NCBI RefSeq assembly: GCF_023230885.1
Contig: NZ_JALNWM010000028.1
Coordinates: 1-20,784, forward strand
Reading direction: 5' to 3'
Source of the DNA: Desulfocurvus sp.
GTDB lineage: Bacteria; Desulfobacterota; Desulfovibrionia; Desulfovibrionales; Desulfovibrionaceae
Length of the DNA stretch: 20,784 nucleotides
The notes under the pieces are model-generated. The model saw nothing but the letters and a program-made list of their open reading frames with translations, had not been told where the DNA came from and made no database searches. This document shows positions 1 to 6,662 of the stretch, piece after piece. The position numbers and the translations under genes are program-made. Every line of letters begins with the position of its first letter. Position 1 is the first letter of the stretch.

Positions 1-100
1 CACTGTTAGCAGCTTCCCCGCCCTGGTGCAACCTCGGGTGCACAAAACCCCGCAAGGCCCGGCGCGCGGGGTGCGCGGCGCTGGCAGGAGGCGCGGGACA

Positions 101-131
101 GGGGGCATGGGCTGGGGATGCGGGGCAGGGG
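101..131 (+). other. Possible G-quadruplex-forming run
   Basis: Five runs of three to five G (about 101-105, 109-111, 114-117, 122-125, 128-131) are separated by 2 to 4 bases on the plus strand. This satisfies the usual four-run G-quadruplex pattern. In a genome this rich in G such patterns arise by chance, so this only states that the motif exists. Confidence 0.4.
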
Positions 132-166
132 CGACCTCCATGAGCAGTGCGGGGGCGCGGGTGCGG

Positions 167-192
167 CCGGACACCGCCGGACACCGCCGGAC
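167..192. repeat. 10-bp tandem repeat, 2.6 copies
   Basis: The unit ccggacaccg occurs at 167-176 and 177-186 and is followed by a partial third copy (ccggac, 187-192). All copies are identical. It lies in a non-coding, G-rich stretch. No function can be assigned. Confidence 0.8.
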
Positions 193-323
193 TTGCCCAT
201 CTGGCGCGGGCTGGCGGCGGCGCGGACAGGGGGCGCGGGGCAGGGGGCATGAGTCCGGCGCAGGGCAGGCGGAGTGCGGGCGCGGGGGCGCGGGGCCGCG
301 CGCGGCATGGGGAATGGGCATGG

Positions 324-357
324 AAAAAGGGACCACCGGCTCTCGACCGATGGTCCC
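324..357 (-). terminator. Rho-independent terminator of tRNA-Arg
   Basis: On the minus strand a hairpin starts 12 bases after the tRNA CCA end. The arms GGGACCA and TGGTCCC (351-357 and 329-335) pair perfectly and are extended by four more pairs, including one G-U (347-350 with 336-339). The loop is 7 nt. A run of five T in the transcript sense (324-328) follows directly. Position, stem and T-tract all fit an intrinsic terminator for the tRNA unit. Confidence 0.9.
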
Positions 358-368
358 TGTTCCTTTCG

Positions 369-445
369 TGGTGGGCCCGGCAGGATTCGAACCTGCGACC
401 TACTGGTTCGTAGCCAGGCACTCTATCCGACTGAGCTACGAGCCC
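369..445 (-). tRNA. tRNA-Arg (anticodon ACG)
   Basis: The minus strand folds into a full cloverleaf of 77 nt including an encoded CCA end. The acceptor arm GGGCTCG (439-445) pairs with CGGGCCC with one T-G wobble. The D-arm begins GCTC after TA. The anticodon loop reads CTACGAA, giving anticodon ACG, which as inosine would read CGU, CGC and CGA. The T-arm has the standard GGTTCGAATCC core. The basal pair of the anticodon stem (27-43) is a C/T mismatch. The sequence resembles bacterial tRNA-Arg(ACG) closely. It is transcribed alone, between its own promoter and terminator. Confidence 0.97.
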
Positions 446-463
446 ACGCTGTTGAGAGGTCGG

Positions 464-492
464 TTTTTAGGCTCCTTTGCCGTGGGCGTCAA
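464..492 (-). promoter_or_regulatory. Sigma-70 promoter of tRNA-Arg
   Basis: Read on the minus strand there is a -35 box TTGACG (487-492), a 17-bp spacer, and a -10 box TAAAAA (464-469). The tRNA 5' end at 445 is about 18 bases beyond the -10 box, which fits a short leader. Box quality and spacing are among the best in the window. Confidence 0.8.
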
Positions 493-536
493 GGAGGAAT
501 TTTCATCGGGGCGAATTTTTTTTGATCCGGGCCCCG

Positions 537-577
537 GGAGGCCGCGCCGGACGGGCGCCCCGCGAAGTGCGGCCTCC
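537..577. repeat. Inverted repeat upstream of the CysH-like gene
   Basis: The 9-bp arms GGAGGCCGC (537-545) and GCGGCCTCC (569-577) are perfectly complementary around a 23-nt centre. Pairing can continue outward into the CCCC/GGGG flanks if one base is bulged. No T-run follows on either strand in terminator position. It lies between the tRNA promoter and the candidate promoter of the next gene and may be only a consequence of GC richness. Confidence 0.5.
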
Positions 578-600
578 CCGGGGGCGGCCGCCCGGCGGCG

Positions 601-629
601 TTGCCAATGGGTCGGGGCTGGGGTATCGG
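601..629 (+). promoter_or_regulatory. Candidate promoter for the CysH-like gene
   Basis: TTGCCA (601-606, five of six matches to the -35 consensus) is followed after exactly 17 bp by TATCGG (624-629, only three of six to the -10 consensus). It lies about 58 bp before the start codon at 687. Spacing and the -35 box are good, the -10 box is weak. Confidence 0.4.
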
Positions 630-686
630 GGCGGTGCGCCGGGTGCCCGCGCCCCCGGGCGAAGCTCCCGCAAGGAACACGACGCC

Positions 687-1418
687 ATGAACGATCCGCA
701 GACCCTGCTGGCGGCCCTGCCGCCCCTGGCCCCGGGCGGGCCCGTGCTGGAGGACCGCCTGGCGGCGGCCCGGAGCTTCCTGCGTGCGGCGGCCCTGGCC
801 GCCGGGCCGCGGCGCGTGGCCGTGGCCTGGACCGGCGGCAAGGACTCGACCCTGGCCCTGTGGCTGTGGCGGTCGGTGCTGGCGGAGGTCGCCCCCGGGG
901 TGCGGCCCCGGGCCGTGAACCTGGACACGGGCCTCAAGTTTCCGCAGGTGCTGGCCCTGCGCGACGCCCTGGCCCGCGACTGGGGCCTGGACCTGCACGT
1001 CGCCCGGCCGGAGGTGGACCTGGAGGTCTACCCCGTGGCCGTGGACAAGGTGGCCTGCTGCCGCGACCTGAAGGTGCTGCCCCTGGCGCGGGCGGTGGCC
1101 GCCCTGGGGCTGGCGGCCCTGGTCACCGGCGTGCGCGCCGACGAGCACCCGGCCCGCGCCGCGCGCCCGGCCGCCGGGTTCCACGCCGAGCCGCCGCACC
1201 TGCGTCTGGCCCCGCTGTGGCATTTCACGGAATTCGATGTCTGGGCCGCCATCCTCGACCACGGCCTGCCTTTCTGCCCGCTCTACGGCCAGGGCTACCG
1301 TTCCCTGGGCTGCGCGCCCTGCACGGCCCTGCCCGGCCCCGGCGCCGGGGAACGCTCGGGCCGCGACCAGGACAAGGAGCGGCACATGGAAACCCTGCGC
1401 TCCCTGGGCTATTTCTAG
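687..1418 (+). CDS. PAPS/APS reductase-like PP-loop protein (CysH family) without the catalytic cysteine
   Basis: This 243-residue protein belongs to the adenylyl-sulphate/PAPS reductase family. Visible features are the PP-loop TGGKDS (49-54), a GVRADEHPAR segment (148-157) like the family's G-R-D-P-R region, and four cysteines arranged as Cys124-Cys125 and Cys209-x2-Cys212 (GCAPCT). That arrangement and the 84-residue gap match the [4Fe-4S] ligands of assimilatory APS reductases. Those enzymes end in an ECG(L/I)H motif whose cysteine attacks the substrate. Here the chain ends in METLRSLGYF and has no such cysteine, so classic APS or PAPS reduction is doubtful. It may bind an adenylylated or phosphorylated sulphur compound or work with a partner. 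The start at 687 is chosen for the AAGGA at 672-676 and because the open frame further upstream is not family-like. The gene has no close operon partner. Confidence 0.85.
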   Translation: MNDPQTLLAALPPLAPGGPVLEDRLAAARSFLRAAALAAGPRRVAVAWTGGKDSTLALWLWRSVLAEVAPGVRPRAVNLDTGLKFPQVLALRDALARDWGLDLHVARPEVDLEVYPVAVDKVACCRDLKVLPLARAVAALGLAALVTGVRADEHPARAARPAAGFHAEPPHLRLAPLWHFTEFDVWAAILDHGLPFCPLYGQGYRSLGCAPCTALPGPGAGERSGRDQDKERHMETLRSLGYF

Positions 1419-1494
1419 CCGCCCGCCCCGCTGGAACGGAAAATTCACAGCCCCAGGTAACGCGCTCCCTGGGCTACTTCTAGCCGCCCGCCCC
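1397..1494 (+). repeat. 33-bp direct repeat duplicating the gene tail
   Basis: The 33 bp at 1397-1429 are repeated at 1462-1494 with one difference (T to C, turning Tyr codon TAT into TAC). Each copy encodes RSLGYF, then a TAG stop, then gccgcccgcccc. The period is 65 bp. The first copy is the true end of the CysH-like gene and the second lies in the intergenic space. The sequences before and after the copies are not alike. It looks like a tail fragment left by a local duplication or by gene conversion. No function is evident. Confidence 0.9.
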
Positions 1495-1614
1495 CCGGTT
1501 CCGGGTGCCCGCGTTGCGCCGCCCGCCCGGGCCGGTCGCGCCGATGCCCGGCGGCGGCGTCCGCCCGGGTGCCCGTTTCGCGCCGTCCGCCCGGGGCCGG
1601 GGGGCGGGTTGTCC

Positions 1615-1641
1615 TTGGCTTGGCGCGGGAAATGGGATAAC
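1615..1641 (+). promoter_or_regulatory. Candidate promoter of the ispG-dxs operon
   Basis: An extended -10 element TGG-GATAAC (1633-1641) lies about 43 bp before the ispG start. The nearest -35-like hexamer, TTGGCT (1615-1620), is only 15 bp away; TTGTCC (1609-1614) is 21 bp away. The extended -10 could compensate for the poor -35 spacing. It is the most promoter-like stretch in front of the eight-gene operon, but this is inference from sequence alone. Confidence 0.35.
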
Positions 1642-1683
1642 AACGCATCTCTTCGACACGCCGCAGACCACGAGCCGCAACCA

Positions 1684-2811
1684 ATGAGCACCGCAGGCCA
1701 CGCCCACGCCCCCCAGACCGACCCCTTCCGGCCCCCGCGCCGGGCCTCGCGCGTGGTGCGCGTGGGCGGGGTGCCCATCGGCGGCGGCCATCCCGTGGCC
1801 GTGCAGAGCATGACCAACACCGACACCCGCGACGTGGGCGCCACCCTGGCCCAGATCGAGGCCCTGGCCGGGGCCGGGTGCGAGATCGTGCGCCTGGCCG
1901 TGCTGGACGAGGACGCCGCCCGCGCCCTGGCGGACATCCGCCGCGCCGCGCCCGTGCCCCTGGTGGCCGATATCCACTTCGACCACCGCCTGGCCCTCAT
2001 GGCCGTGGACGCGGGGGTGGACGGGCTGCGCATCAACCCCGGGAACATCGGCGGGGCGGCCCAGGTGGACGCCGTGGTCCGCGCGGCCAAGGCCGCCGGG
2101 GTGCCCATGCGCATCGGGGTCAACTCCGGCTCGGTGGACAGGCGCCTGCTGGCGCGCTTCGGCGGGCCGACGCCCGAGGCCATGGTCGAAAGCGCCCTGG
2201 AGCACGTCCGCCTGCTGGAGGAACGCGACTTTTTCGACATCAAGATATCGGTCAAGGCATCCAGCGTGCCCGCGACCATCGCGGCCTACCGCCTGCTGGC
2301 CGGGCGCTGCGACTATCCGCTGCACATCGGCGTCACCGAGGCGGGCACTCCCGGGCGCGGCACGGTCAAGTCGTCCGTGGGCCTCGGTGTGCTGCTCTAC
2401 CACGGCATCGGCGACACCGTGCGCGTGTCGCTCACGGGCGACCCCGTGGCCGAGATGGACGTGGCCTGGGAGCTGCTGCGCTCCCTGGGCCTTCGCGCAC
2501 GCGGCCCGGAGATCGTCTCCTGCCCGACCTGCGGGCGCACCGAGATCGCCCTGGCCGAGCTGGCCCGGGCCGTGGAGGAGCGCCTGCGCCCGGTGACGGA
2601 CGTGTTCACCGTGGCGGTCATGGGCTGCGTGGTCAACGGCCCCGGCGAGGCCCGGGGCGCGGACATCGGCATCGCCGGAGGCCGGGGCAAGGGCCTGATC
2701 TTCCGCCGGGGCGAGGTGGTCCGCACGGTGCGCGGGGCCGGGAACCTGCTGCCCGAGTTCATGGACGAGCTGGAGAAATTTCTCGAAGAACGCAAGAAGG
2801 AGACCCCATGA
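1684..2811 (+). CDS. ispG: 4-hydroxy-3-methylbut-2-enyl diphosphate synthase (flavodoxin/ferredoxin)
   Basis: IspG makes HMBPP from methylerythritol cyclodiphosphate, the sixth step of the MEP isoprenoid pathway, in the cytosol. It uses a [4Fe-4S] cluster fed by flavodoxin or ferredoxin. The 375-residue length is normal. The TIM-barrel start VAVQSMTNTDTRD (38-50) is diagnostic. The cluster ligands are Cys280 and Cys283 (CPTC) and Cys315 (GCVVNGPGE), with Glu322 after them. The start at 1684 fits the family N-terminus, although no strong Shine-Dalgarno sequence precedes it; longer in-frame starts give low-complexity sequence. Its stop overlaps the proS start by 4 bp (ATGA), so the two are translationally coupled. 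It is the first gene of an operon that also carries ispA and dxs. Confidence 0.97.
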   Translation: MSTAGHAHAPQTDPFRPPRRASRVVRVGGVPIGGGHPVAVQSMTNTDTRDVGATLAQIEALAGAGCEIVRLAVLDEDAARALADIRRAAPVPLVADIHFDHRLALMAVDAGVDGLRINPGNIGGAAQVDAVVRAAKAAGVPMRIGVNSGSVDRRLLARFGGPTPEAMVESALEHVRLLEERDFFDIKISVKASSVPATIAAYRLLAGRCDYPLHIGVTEAGTPGRGTVKSSVGLGVLLYHGIGDTVRVSLTGDPVAEMDVAWELLRSLGLRARGPEIVSCPTCGRTEIALAELARAVEERLRPVTDVFTVAVMGCVVNGPGEARGADIGIAGGRGKGLIFRRGEVVRTVRGAGNLLPEFMDELEKFLEERKKETP

Positions 2812-4571
2812 CGACGAAGATGAGCACCCTGTACGCCCCGACCCTCAAGGAGGCCCCGGGCGACGCCGAGGTGGTGAGCCACAAGCTCCTGGTGCGCGCG
2901 GGCATGATCCGCAAGCTGACCTCGGGCATCTATACCATCCTGCCCCTGGGCCTGCGGGCCGTGAACAAGGTCGCGGCCATCGTGCGCGAGGAGATGGACC
3001 GCGCCGGAGCCCAGGAGATCCTCATGCCCACGGTCCAGCCCGGCGACCTGTGGCGCGAGTCGGGCCGCTGGGAGCACTACGGCAAGGAGCTCCTGCGTTT
3101 CGAGGACCGCCACGGGCGCGACTACTGCCTGGGCCCCACCCACGAGGAGGTGGTCACCGACCTGGTCCGCGGCGAGGTGCGTTCCTACCGCCAGCTGCCC
3201 CTGAACCTCTACCAGATCCAGGGCAAGTTCCGCGACGAGATCCGCCCGCGCTTCGGGCTCATGCGCTGCCGCGAGTTCATCATGAAGGACGCCTACTCCT
3301 TCGACGCCGACGAGGCCGGGGCCGAGAAGAGCTACCGCGCCATGTACGACGCCTACATGGCCATCTTCTCGCGCCTGGGGCTGCGCTTCCGGCCCGTGGA
3401 GGCCGACTCCGGGTCCATCGGCGGCAGCTTCTCCCACGAGTTCATGGTCCTGGCCGACACGGGCGAGGACACCATCGCCGTGTGCCAGGCCTGCGACTAT
3501 GCGGCCAACCTGGAGAAGGCCGAGGTGCGCGGCAAGTTCGACCCCAGCCCCGAGGAGGGGCCGCGCCTGACCGAGGTGCCCACCCCCGGCGCGCACACCG
3601 TGGAGGAGGTCGCCGCCCTGCTGGACGTGAACCCGACCCAGGTGATCAAGACCCTGCTCTACGACGCCGACGGCCAGCCCGTGGCGGCGCTGGTGCGCGG
3701 CGACCGCGAGCTGAACGAGATCAAGCTCAAGAACGCCCTGGGCTGCGCCGAGCTGCGCATGGCCAGCCCCGAGCGGGTCCGGGAGTGGACCGGCGCGCCC
3801 GTGGGCTTCGCCGGGCCCGTGGGCCTTGGCGTGGCGCGCATCCTGGCCGACCAGGAGCTGCGCACGGCCACGGACTACGTCGTCGGGGCCAACAAGGCCG
3901 ACGCCCACTTCCGCCACCTGTGCCTGGGCCGCGACGTGGCGGCCAAGATCGAGTACCGCGACCTGCGGACCATCACCGCCAAGGACCCCTGCCCGCGCTG
4001 CTCGGGCCCCCTGGGCCTGCCCCGGGGCATCGAGGTCGGCCACGTCTTCAAGCTGGGCACCAAGTATTCCGAGGCCCTGGGCGCGCGCTTCCTGGACGAG
4101 GCGGGCAAGGAGCGGACCACCATCATGGGCTGCTACGGCATCGGCGTGACCCGCGTGGTCGCCGCGTGCATCGAGCAGAACCACGACGAGGCGGGCATCG
4201 TGTTCCCGCCGCCGGTGGCGCCCTTCGAGGCCGTGGTCCTGTGCCTGGACCCCAAGGACGAGACCGTCCTGGCGCGGGCCGAGGAGGTCGCCGCCGCCCT
4301 GCGCGCCGCCGGGGCGGACGTGGTCCTGGACGACCGCGAGGAGCGCCCGGGCGTGAAGTTCAAGGACGCCGACCTCATCGGCTTCCCGTTGCAGTGCGTG
4401 GTGGGCGGCAAGGGCCTGGCCCGGGGCGTTGTGGAGTGCAAGGACCGGCGCAGCGGCGAGAAGACCGAGCTGCCCGTGGAGCACTTCGCCCGCGAGGTGG
4501 CCCTGTGGCGCCGGGCCGTGTGGTGCGGCTGGGGCCTGGGCACCGGGGACGGCGTCGAGGAGTGCCGGTAG
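2808..4571 (+). CDS. proS: Prolyl-tRNA synthetase, bacterial type with editing domain
   Basis: ProRS charges tRNA-Pro with proline. The 587-residue chain has the bacterial layout: class II catalytic core with motif 2 (FRDEIRPRFGLMRCREF, 141-157), an inserted YbaK-type editing domain between about 225 and 410 that clears Ala-tRNA-Pro, motif 3 starting at Cys442 (CYGIGVTRVV), and a C-terminal anticodon-binding domain. About 15 extra residues (AVWCGWGLGTGDGVEECR region) extend beyond the usual end. AAGGAG (2797-2802) precedes the start at 2808. A second in-frame Met at residue 5 is possible. It overlaps ispG by 4 bp and is followed 4 bp later by the LysE-family gene. Confidence 0.97.
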   Translation: MTTKMSTLYAPTLKEAPGDAEVVSHKLLVRAGMIRKLTSGIYTILPLGLRAVNKVAAIVREEMDRAGAQEILMPTVQPGDLWRESGRWEHYGKELLRFEDRHGRDYCLGPTHEEVVTDLVRGEVRSYRQLPLNLYQIQGKFRDEIRPRFGLMRCREFIMKDAYSFDADEAGAEKSYRAMYDAYMAIFSRLGLRFRPVEADSGSIGGSFSHEFMVLADTGEDTIAVCQACDYAANLEKAEVRGKFDPSPEEGPRLTEVPTPGAHTVEEVAALLDVNPTQVIKTLLYDADGQPVAALVRGDRELNEIKLKNALGCAELRMASPERVREWTGAPVGFAGPVGLGVARILADQELRTATDYVVGANKADAHFRHLCLGRDVAAKIEYRDLRTITAKDPCPRCSGPLGLPRGIEVGHVFKLGTKYSEALGARFLDEAGKERTTIMGCYGIGVTRVVAACIEQNHDEAGIVFPPPVAPFEAVVLCLDPKDETVLARAEEVAAALRAAGADVVLDDREERPGVKFKDADLIGFPLQCVVGGKGLARGVVECKDRRSGEKTELPVEHFAREVALWRRAVWCGWGLGTGDGVEECR

Positions 4572-4575
4572 CGTC

Positions 4576-5193
4576 ATGAACGCCGAATCCCTGCTCGCCC
4601 TGGCCGGGGCCACCATCGTCTTCGCCCTCATTCCCGGGCCGGGGGTCATGGCCATTGTGGCCCAGGCCCTGGCGCGCGGCTTCCGCCCGGCGGTGCTGTG
4701 GACCGCCGGGCAGGCCGCCGGGGACATGGTCTACCTGCTGACGGCTCTGTTGGGCCTGGGCTGGATTGCCGCGCAGCTGGGCGACGGCTTCGTCGTCCTG
4801 CGCTACGCCGGGGCCGCGTACCTGGTGTGGATGGGCCTGCGGGCCTGGATGGCCAAGCCGCCCGCGTCCCTGGCCGCGGGGGCCCCGCCCGCGCCCCGGG
4901 CGGGCGGGCGCTTCTTCCTGGGCGGGATGTGCGTGTCCCTGGGCAACCCCAAGGCCATCGCCTTCTACTGCGGCTTTTTGCCCGCCTTCGTGGACATGAC
5001 GGCCCTGACCCCCGTCCGCGTGGGCATCATCGTGGCCGTGATCCTGCCCATCGTCCTGCTTGTGCCGGTGGGCTACGCCTGGGTGGCCGCCCGGGGCCGC
5101 CGGGCCGTGCGCTCCACCCGGCTGTGGACCGTGGCCAACCGCGGCGCGGGCACGGTGATGATCGGCTGCGGCGTGGCGGTGGCGGCGGAGTAG
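4576..5193 (+). CDS. LysE/RhtB-family amino-acid exporter
   Basis: This 205-residue membrane protein of the LysE superfamily would export an amino acid or related small molecule across the inner membrane. The N-terminal helix leads to the hallmark PGPGVM motif (20-25). Further hydrophobic helices follow at about 37-60, 66-85, 150-175 and 183-203, with the conserved GNPKA loop (about 122-126). The gene starts 4 bp after proS and ends 2 bp before xseA, so it is inside the operon. A GGAG sits somewhat far upstream (about 13 bp). The substrate cannot be told from sequence. Neighbouring proS is suggestive of an amino-acid theme but proves nothing. Confidence 0.88.
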   Translation: MNAESLLALAGATIVFALIPGPGVMAIVAQALARGFRPAVLWTAGQAAGDMVYLLTALLGLGWIAAQLGDGFVVLRYAGAAYLVWMGLRAWMAKPPASLAAGAPPAPRAGGRFFLGGMCVSLGNPKAIAFYCGFLPAFVDMTALTPVRVGIIVAVILPIVLLVPVGYAWVAARGRRAVRSTRLWTVANRGAGTVMIGCGVAVAAE

Positions 5194-5195
5194 CC

Positions 5196-6662
5196 ATGCC
5201 GCATATCTTCGAGGTCGGGGAGCTGACGCGGGCCGTGCGGGAGGTGCTGGAGAGCCAGTTCCCCTTCGTGTGGGTTCGCGGCGAGGTGGGCGGCGTCAGC
5301 CGCCCGGCCAGCGGGCACCTGTACTTCAGCCTCAAGGACGGGCAGTCGCGGCTGCCGGTGGTCTGGTTCCGGCGCAGTCAGCGCTGCGTGGCCCCCGGTG
5401 GGGTGGACCCGCGCACCGGCGAGGTGCTCGAACACGGCTGCACCGCCGAGCTGACCGAGGGCGCCAGCGTGCTGGTGGCCGGGCGGCTGTCGGTGTTCGA
5501 GCCCCAGGGCGCCTACCAGCTTGTGGCCGAGCTGGTGCAGGAGCAGGGCGCCGGGCAGCTGGCCATGCAGTTCGAGGCCATGAAGGCGCGGCTGGCGGGG
5601 CTGGGCTATTTCGACCCCGGGCGCAAGCGGCCCCTGCCGCCGCACCCGGCGCGGGTGGCCGTGGTCACCGCGCCTACAGGCGCGGCCGTCCGCGACTTTT
5701 TGCGCCTGGCCGGGGAGCGCGGCTGGGGCTGCGCCATCCGCATCTATCCGACCCTGGTCCAGGGCGAGCAGGCCCCGGCGCGGGTGGCCGCCGCATTGGA
5801 CGCGGCCTGCGCCGACGGCTGGGCCGAGGTGGTGGCGCTCATCCGCGGCGGCGGCTCCCTGGAGGACCTGTGGGCCTTCAACACCGAGCCCGTGGCCGCG
5901 GCCGTGTTCCGCGCGAGCCTGCCGGTGGTCTGCGGCGTGGGCCACGAGGTGGATACGAGCATCGCCGACCTGGTGGCCGACGTGCGCGCCGCCACGCCCA
6001 GCCACGCGGCGCAGCTGCTGTGGCCCGAGCGCGGGGCGCTCATGCAGCGGGTGGACGTGTTGGAGCAGGGACTTTTCGCTGCGGCGGGCGGGCTCCTGGA
6101 GCGCCGCCAGGCCGCCCTGGGGCAGATGGAAAAGGCGCTGCGCTGGCTGTCGCCGGCCCAGCGGCTGGCGCGCATGGGCGAGCGGCTGGACACGAGCCTG
6201 CGCGACCTGCTGCGCGCGGGCGCGGCCCTGACCGGGGGGCGCTCGGCCGAGCTGGCGCGCTGCGAGGCGGCCCTTGGCGCCGCCTTCGGGCCCCGGGCCG
6301 TGGCCCGGCGGCGGGCGGGGCTGCGCGCCCTGGCCCTGCGCCTGCCCCGGGCGGCGCGGGCGCTGTTGCGCCAGGCCGAGGCCGCCCGGGCCCTGGAGCG
6401 GCGCCTGGCCCTGGCCGGGCCGACCGGCCCCCGGGGCGCGGCCCAGGCCCTGGCCCTGCTGGAATCGCGCCTGGGCGCGGTGGACCCCGAGGCGCCACTG
6501 GCCCGGGGGTACGGGCTGGTGCGCGTGGCGGCCACGGGGCGCCTGCTGCGCGGCGCGGCCGAGGCCGCGCCCGGGCAGGAGCTGGACATCCGCATGGCCG
6601 ACGGCGTCGTGGGCGCGCGGGTGCTGGCGGTGCGCCCCGGGGCGGACGGAGGGGAGCGATGA
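5196..6662 (+). CDS. xseA: Exodeoxyribonuclease VII large subunit
   Basis: XseA is the catalytic subunit of exonuclease VII, which degrades single-stranded DNA from both ends and works with several copies of XseB. The 488-residue chain has an N-terminal OB-fold (EVGELTRAVREVLES, 6-20; VRGEVGGVSRPASGHLYFSLKD, 27-48) and a catalytic core with RGGGSLEDLW (217-226) and GVGHEVDTSIADLVAD (from about 247). A coiled-coil-prone Ala/Arg/Leu-rich C-terminal half follows, and the end PLARGYGLVR is typical. Compared with E. coli XseA the OB-fold carries an insertion (about 62-90, with Cys64 and Cys82). The start at 5196 follows GGAG. The stop overlaps the peptidase start by 4 bp (ATGA). Confidence 0.96.
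   Translation: MPHIFEVGELTRAVREVLESQFPFVWVRGEVGGVSRPASGHLYFSLKDGQSRLPVVWFRRSQRCVAPGGVDPRTGEVLEHGCTAELTEGASVLVAGRLSVFEPQGAYQLVAELVQEQGAGQLAMQFEAMKARLAGLGYFDPGRKRPLPPHPARVAVVTAPTGAAVRDFLRLAGERGWGCAIRIYPTLVQGEQAPARVAAALDAACADGWAEVVALIRGGGSLEDLWAFNTEPVAAAVFRASLPVVCGVGHEVDTSIADLVADVRAATPSHAAQLLWPERGALMQRVDVLEQGLFAAAGGLLERRQAALGQMEKALRWLSPAQRLARMGERLDTSLRDLLRAGAALTGGRSAELARCEAALGAAFGPRAVARRRAGLRALALRLPRAARALLRQAEAARALERRLALAGPTGPRGAAQALALLESRLGAVDPEAPLARGYGLVRVAATGRLLRGAAEAAPGQELDIRMADGVVGARVLAVRPGADGGER

Larger units (their letters stand above)
1..323. other. G-rich intergenic stretch without a credible gene
   Basis: I see no gene here. The open frames on both strands translate to low-complexity Pro/Arg/Ala/Gly strings with no recognisable domain and no ribosome-binding site. 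The stretch lies beyond the tRNA-Arg terminator. It holds several short direct repeats: a 10-bp unit ccggacaccg repeated 2.6 times at 167-192, the string cagggggcatg at 99-109 and again at 241-251, and acagggggc near 98 and 226. It also has closely spaced G runs. The left edge may contain the end of something outside the window, but nothing can be assigned. Confidence 0.6.

Noticed and set aside
6..308. A 100-codon minus-strand frame at the left edge
   Set aside because: The protein is Pro/Arg/Ala-rich without domain, signal or ribosome-binding site, and lies in a repeat-rich non-coding stretch.
369..445. tRNA-Arg as an occupied integration site
   Set aside because: No integrase, no second copy of the tRNA 3' end and no foreign-looking gene are visible in the window. 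The tRNA has an intact promoter and terminator.
491..497. A perfect AAGGAGG Shine-Dalgarno-like motif on the plus strand
   Set aside because: No ATG, GTG or TTG lies at a workable distance downstream (the next bases are aattttcatcgg). The bases belong to the minus-strand tRNA promoter, whose -35 box overlaps here.
507..530. A plus-strand terminator suggested by the T8 run before the CysH-like gene
   Set aside because: No stable stem lies immediately before the T-run, and no plus-strand gene ends upstream of it.
1615..1641. A sigma-54-like TTGGC element upstream of ispG
   Set aside because: TTGGCGCG is present, but the required GC-containing -12 element does not occur at the fixed distance. 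An extended -10 sigma-70 site explains the sequence better.
4429..4575. A longer LysE-family protein starting inside proS
   Set aside because: The upstream in-frame codons read the proS sequence in another frame (Ala/Trp/Arg-rich). The LysE-family N-terminus starts at 4576 just after the proS stop.
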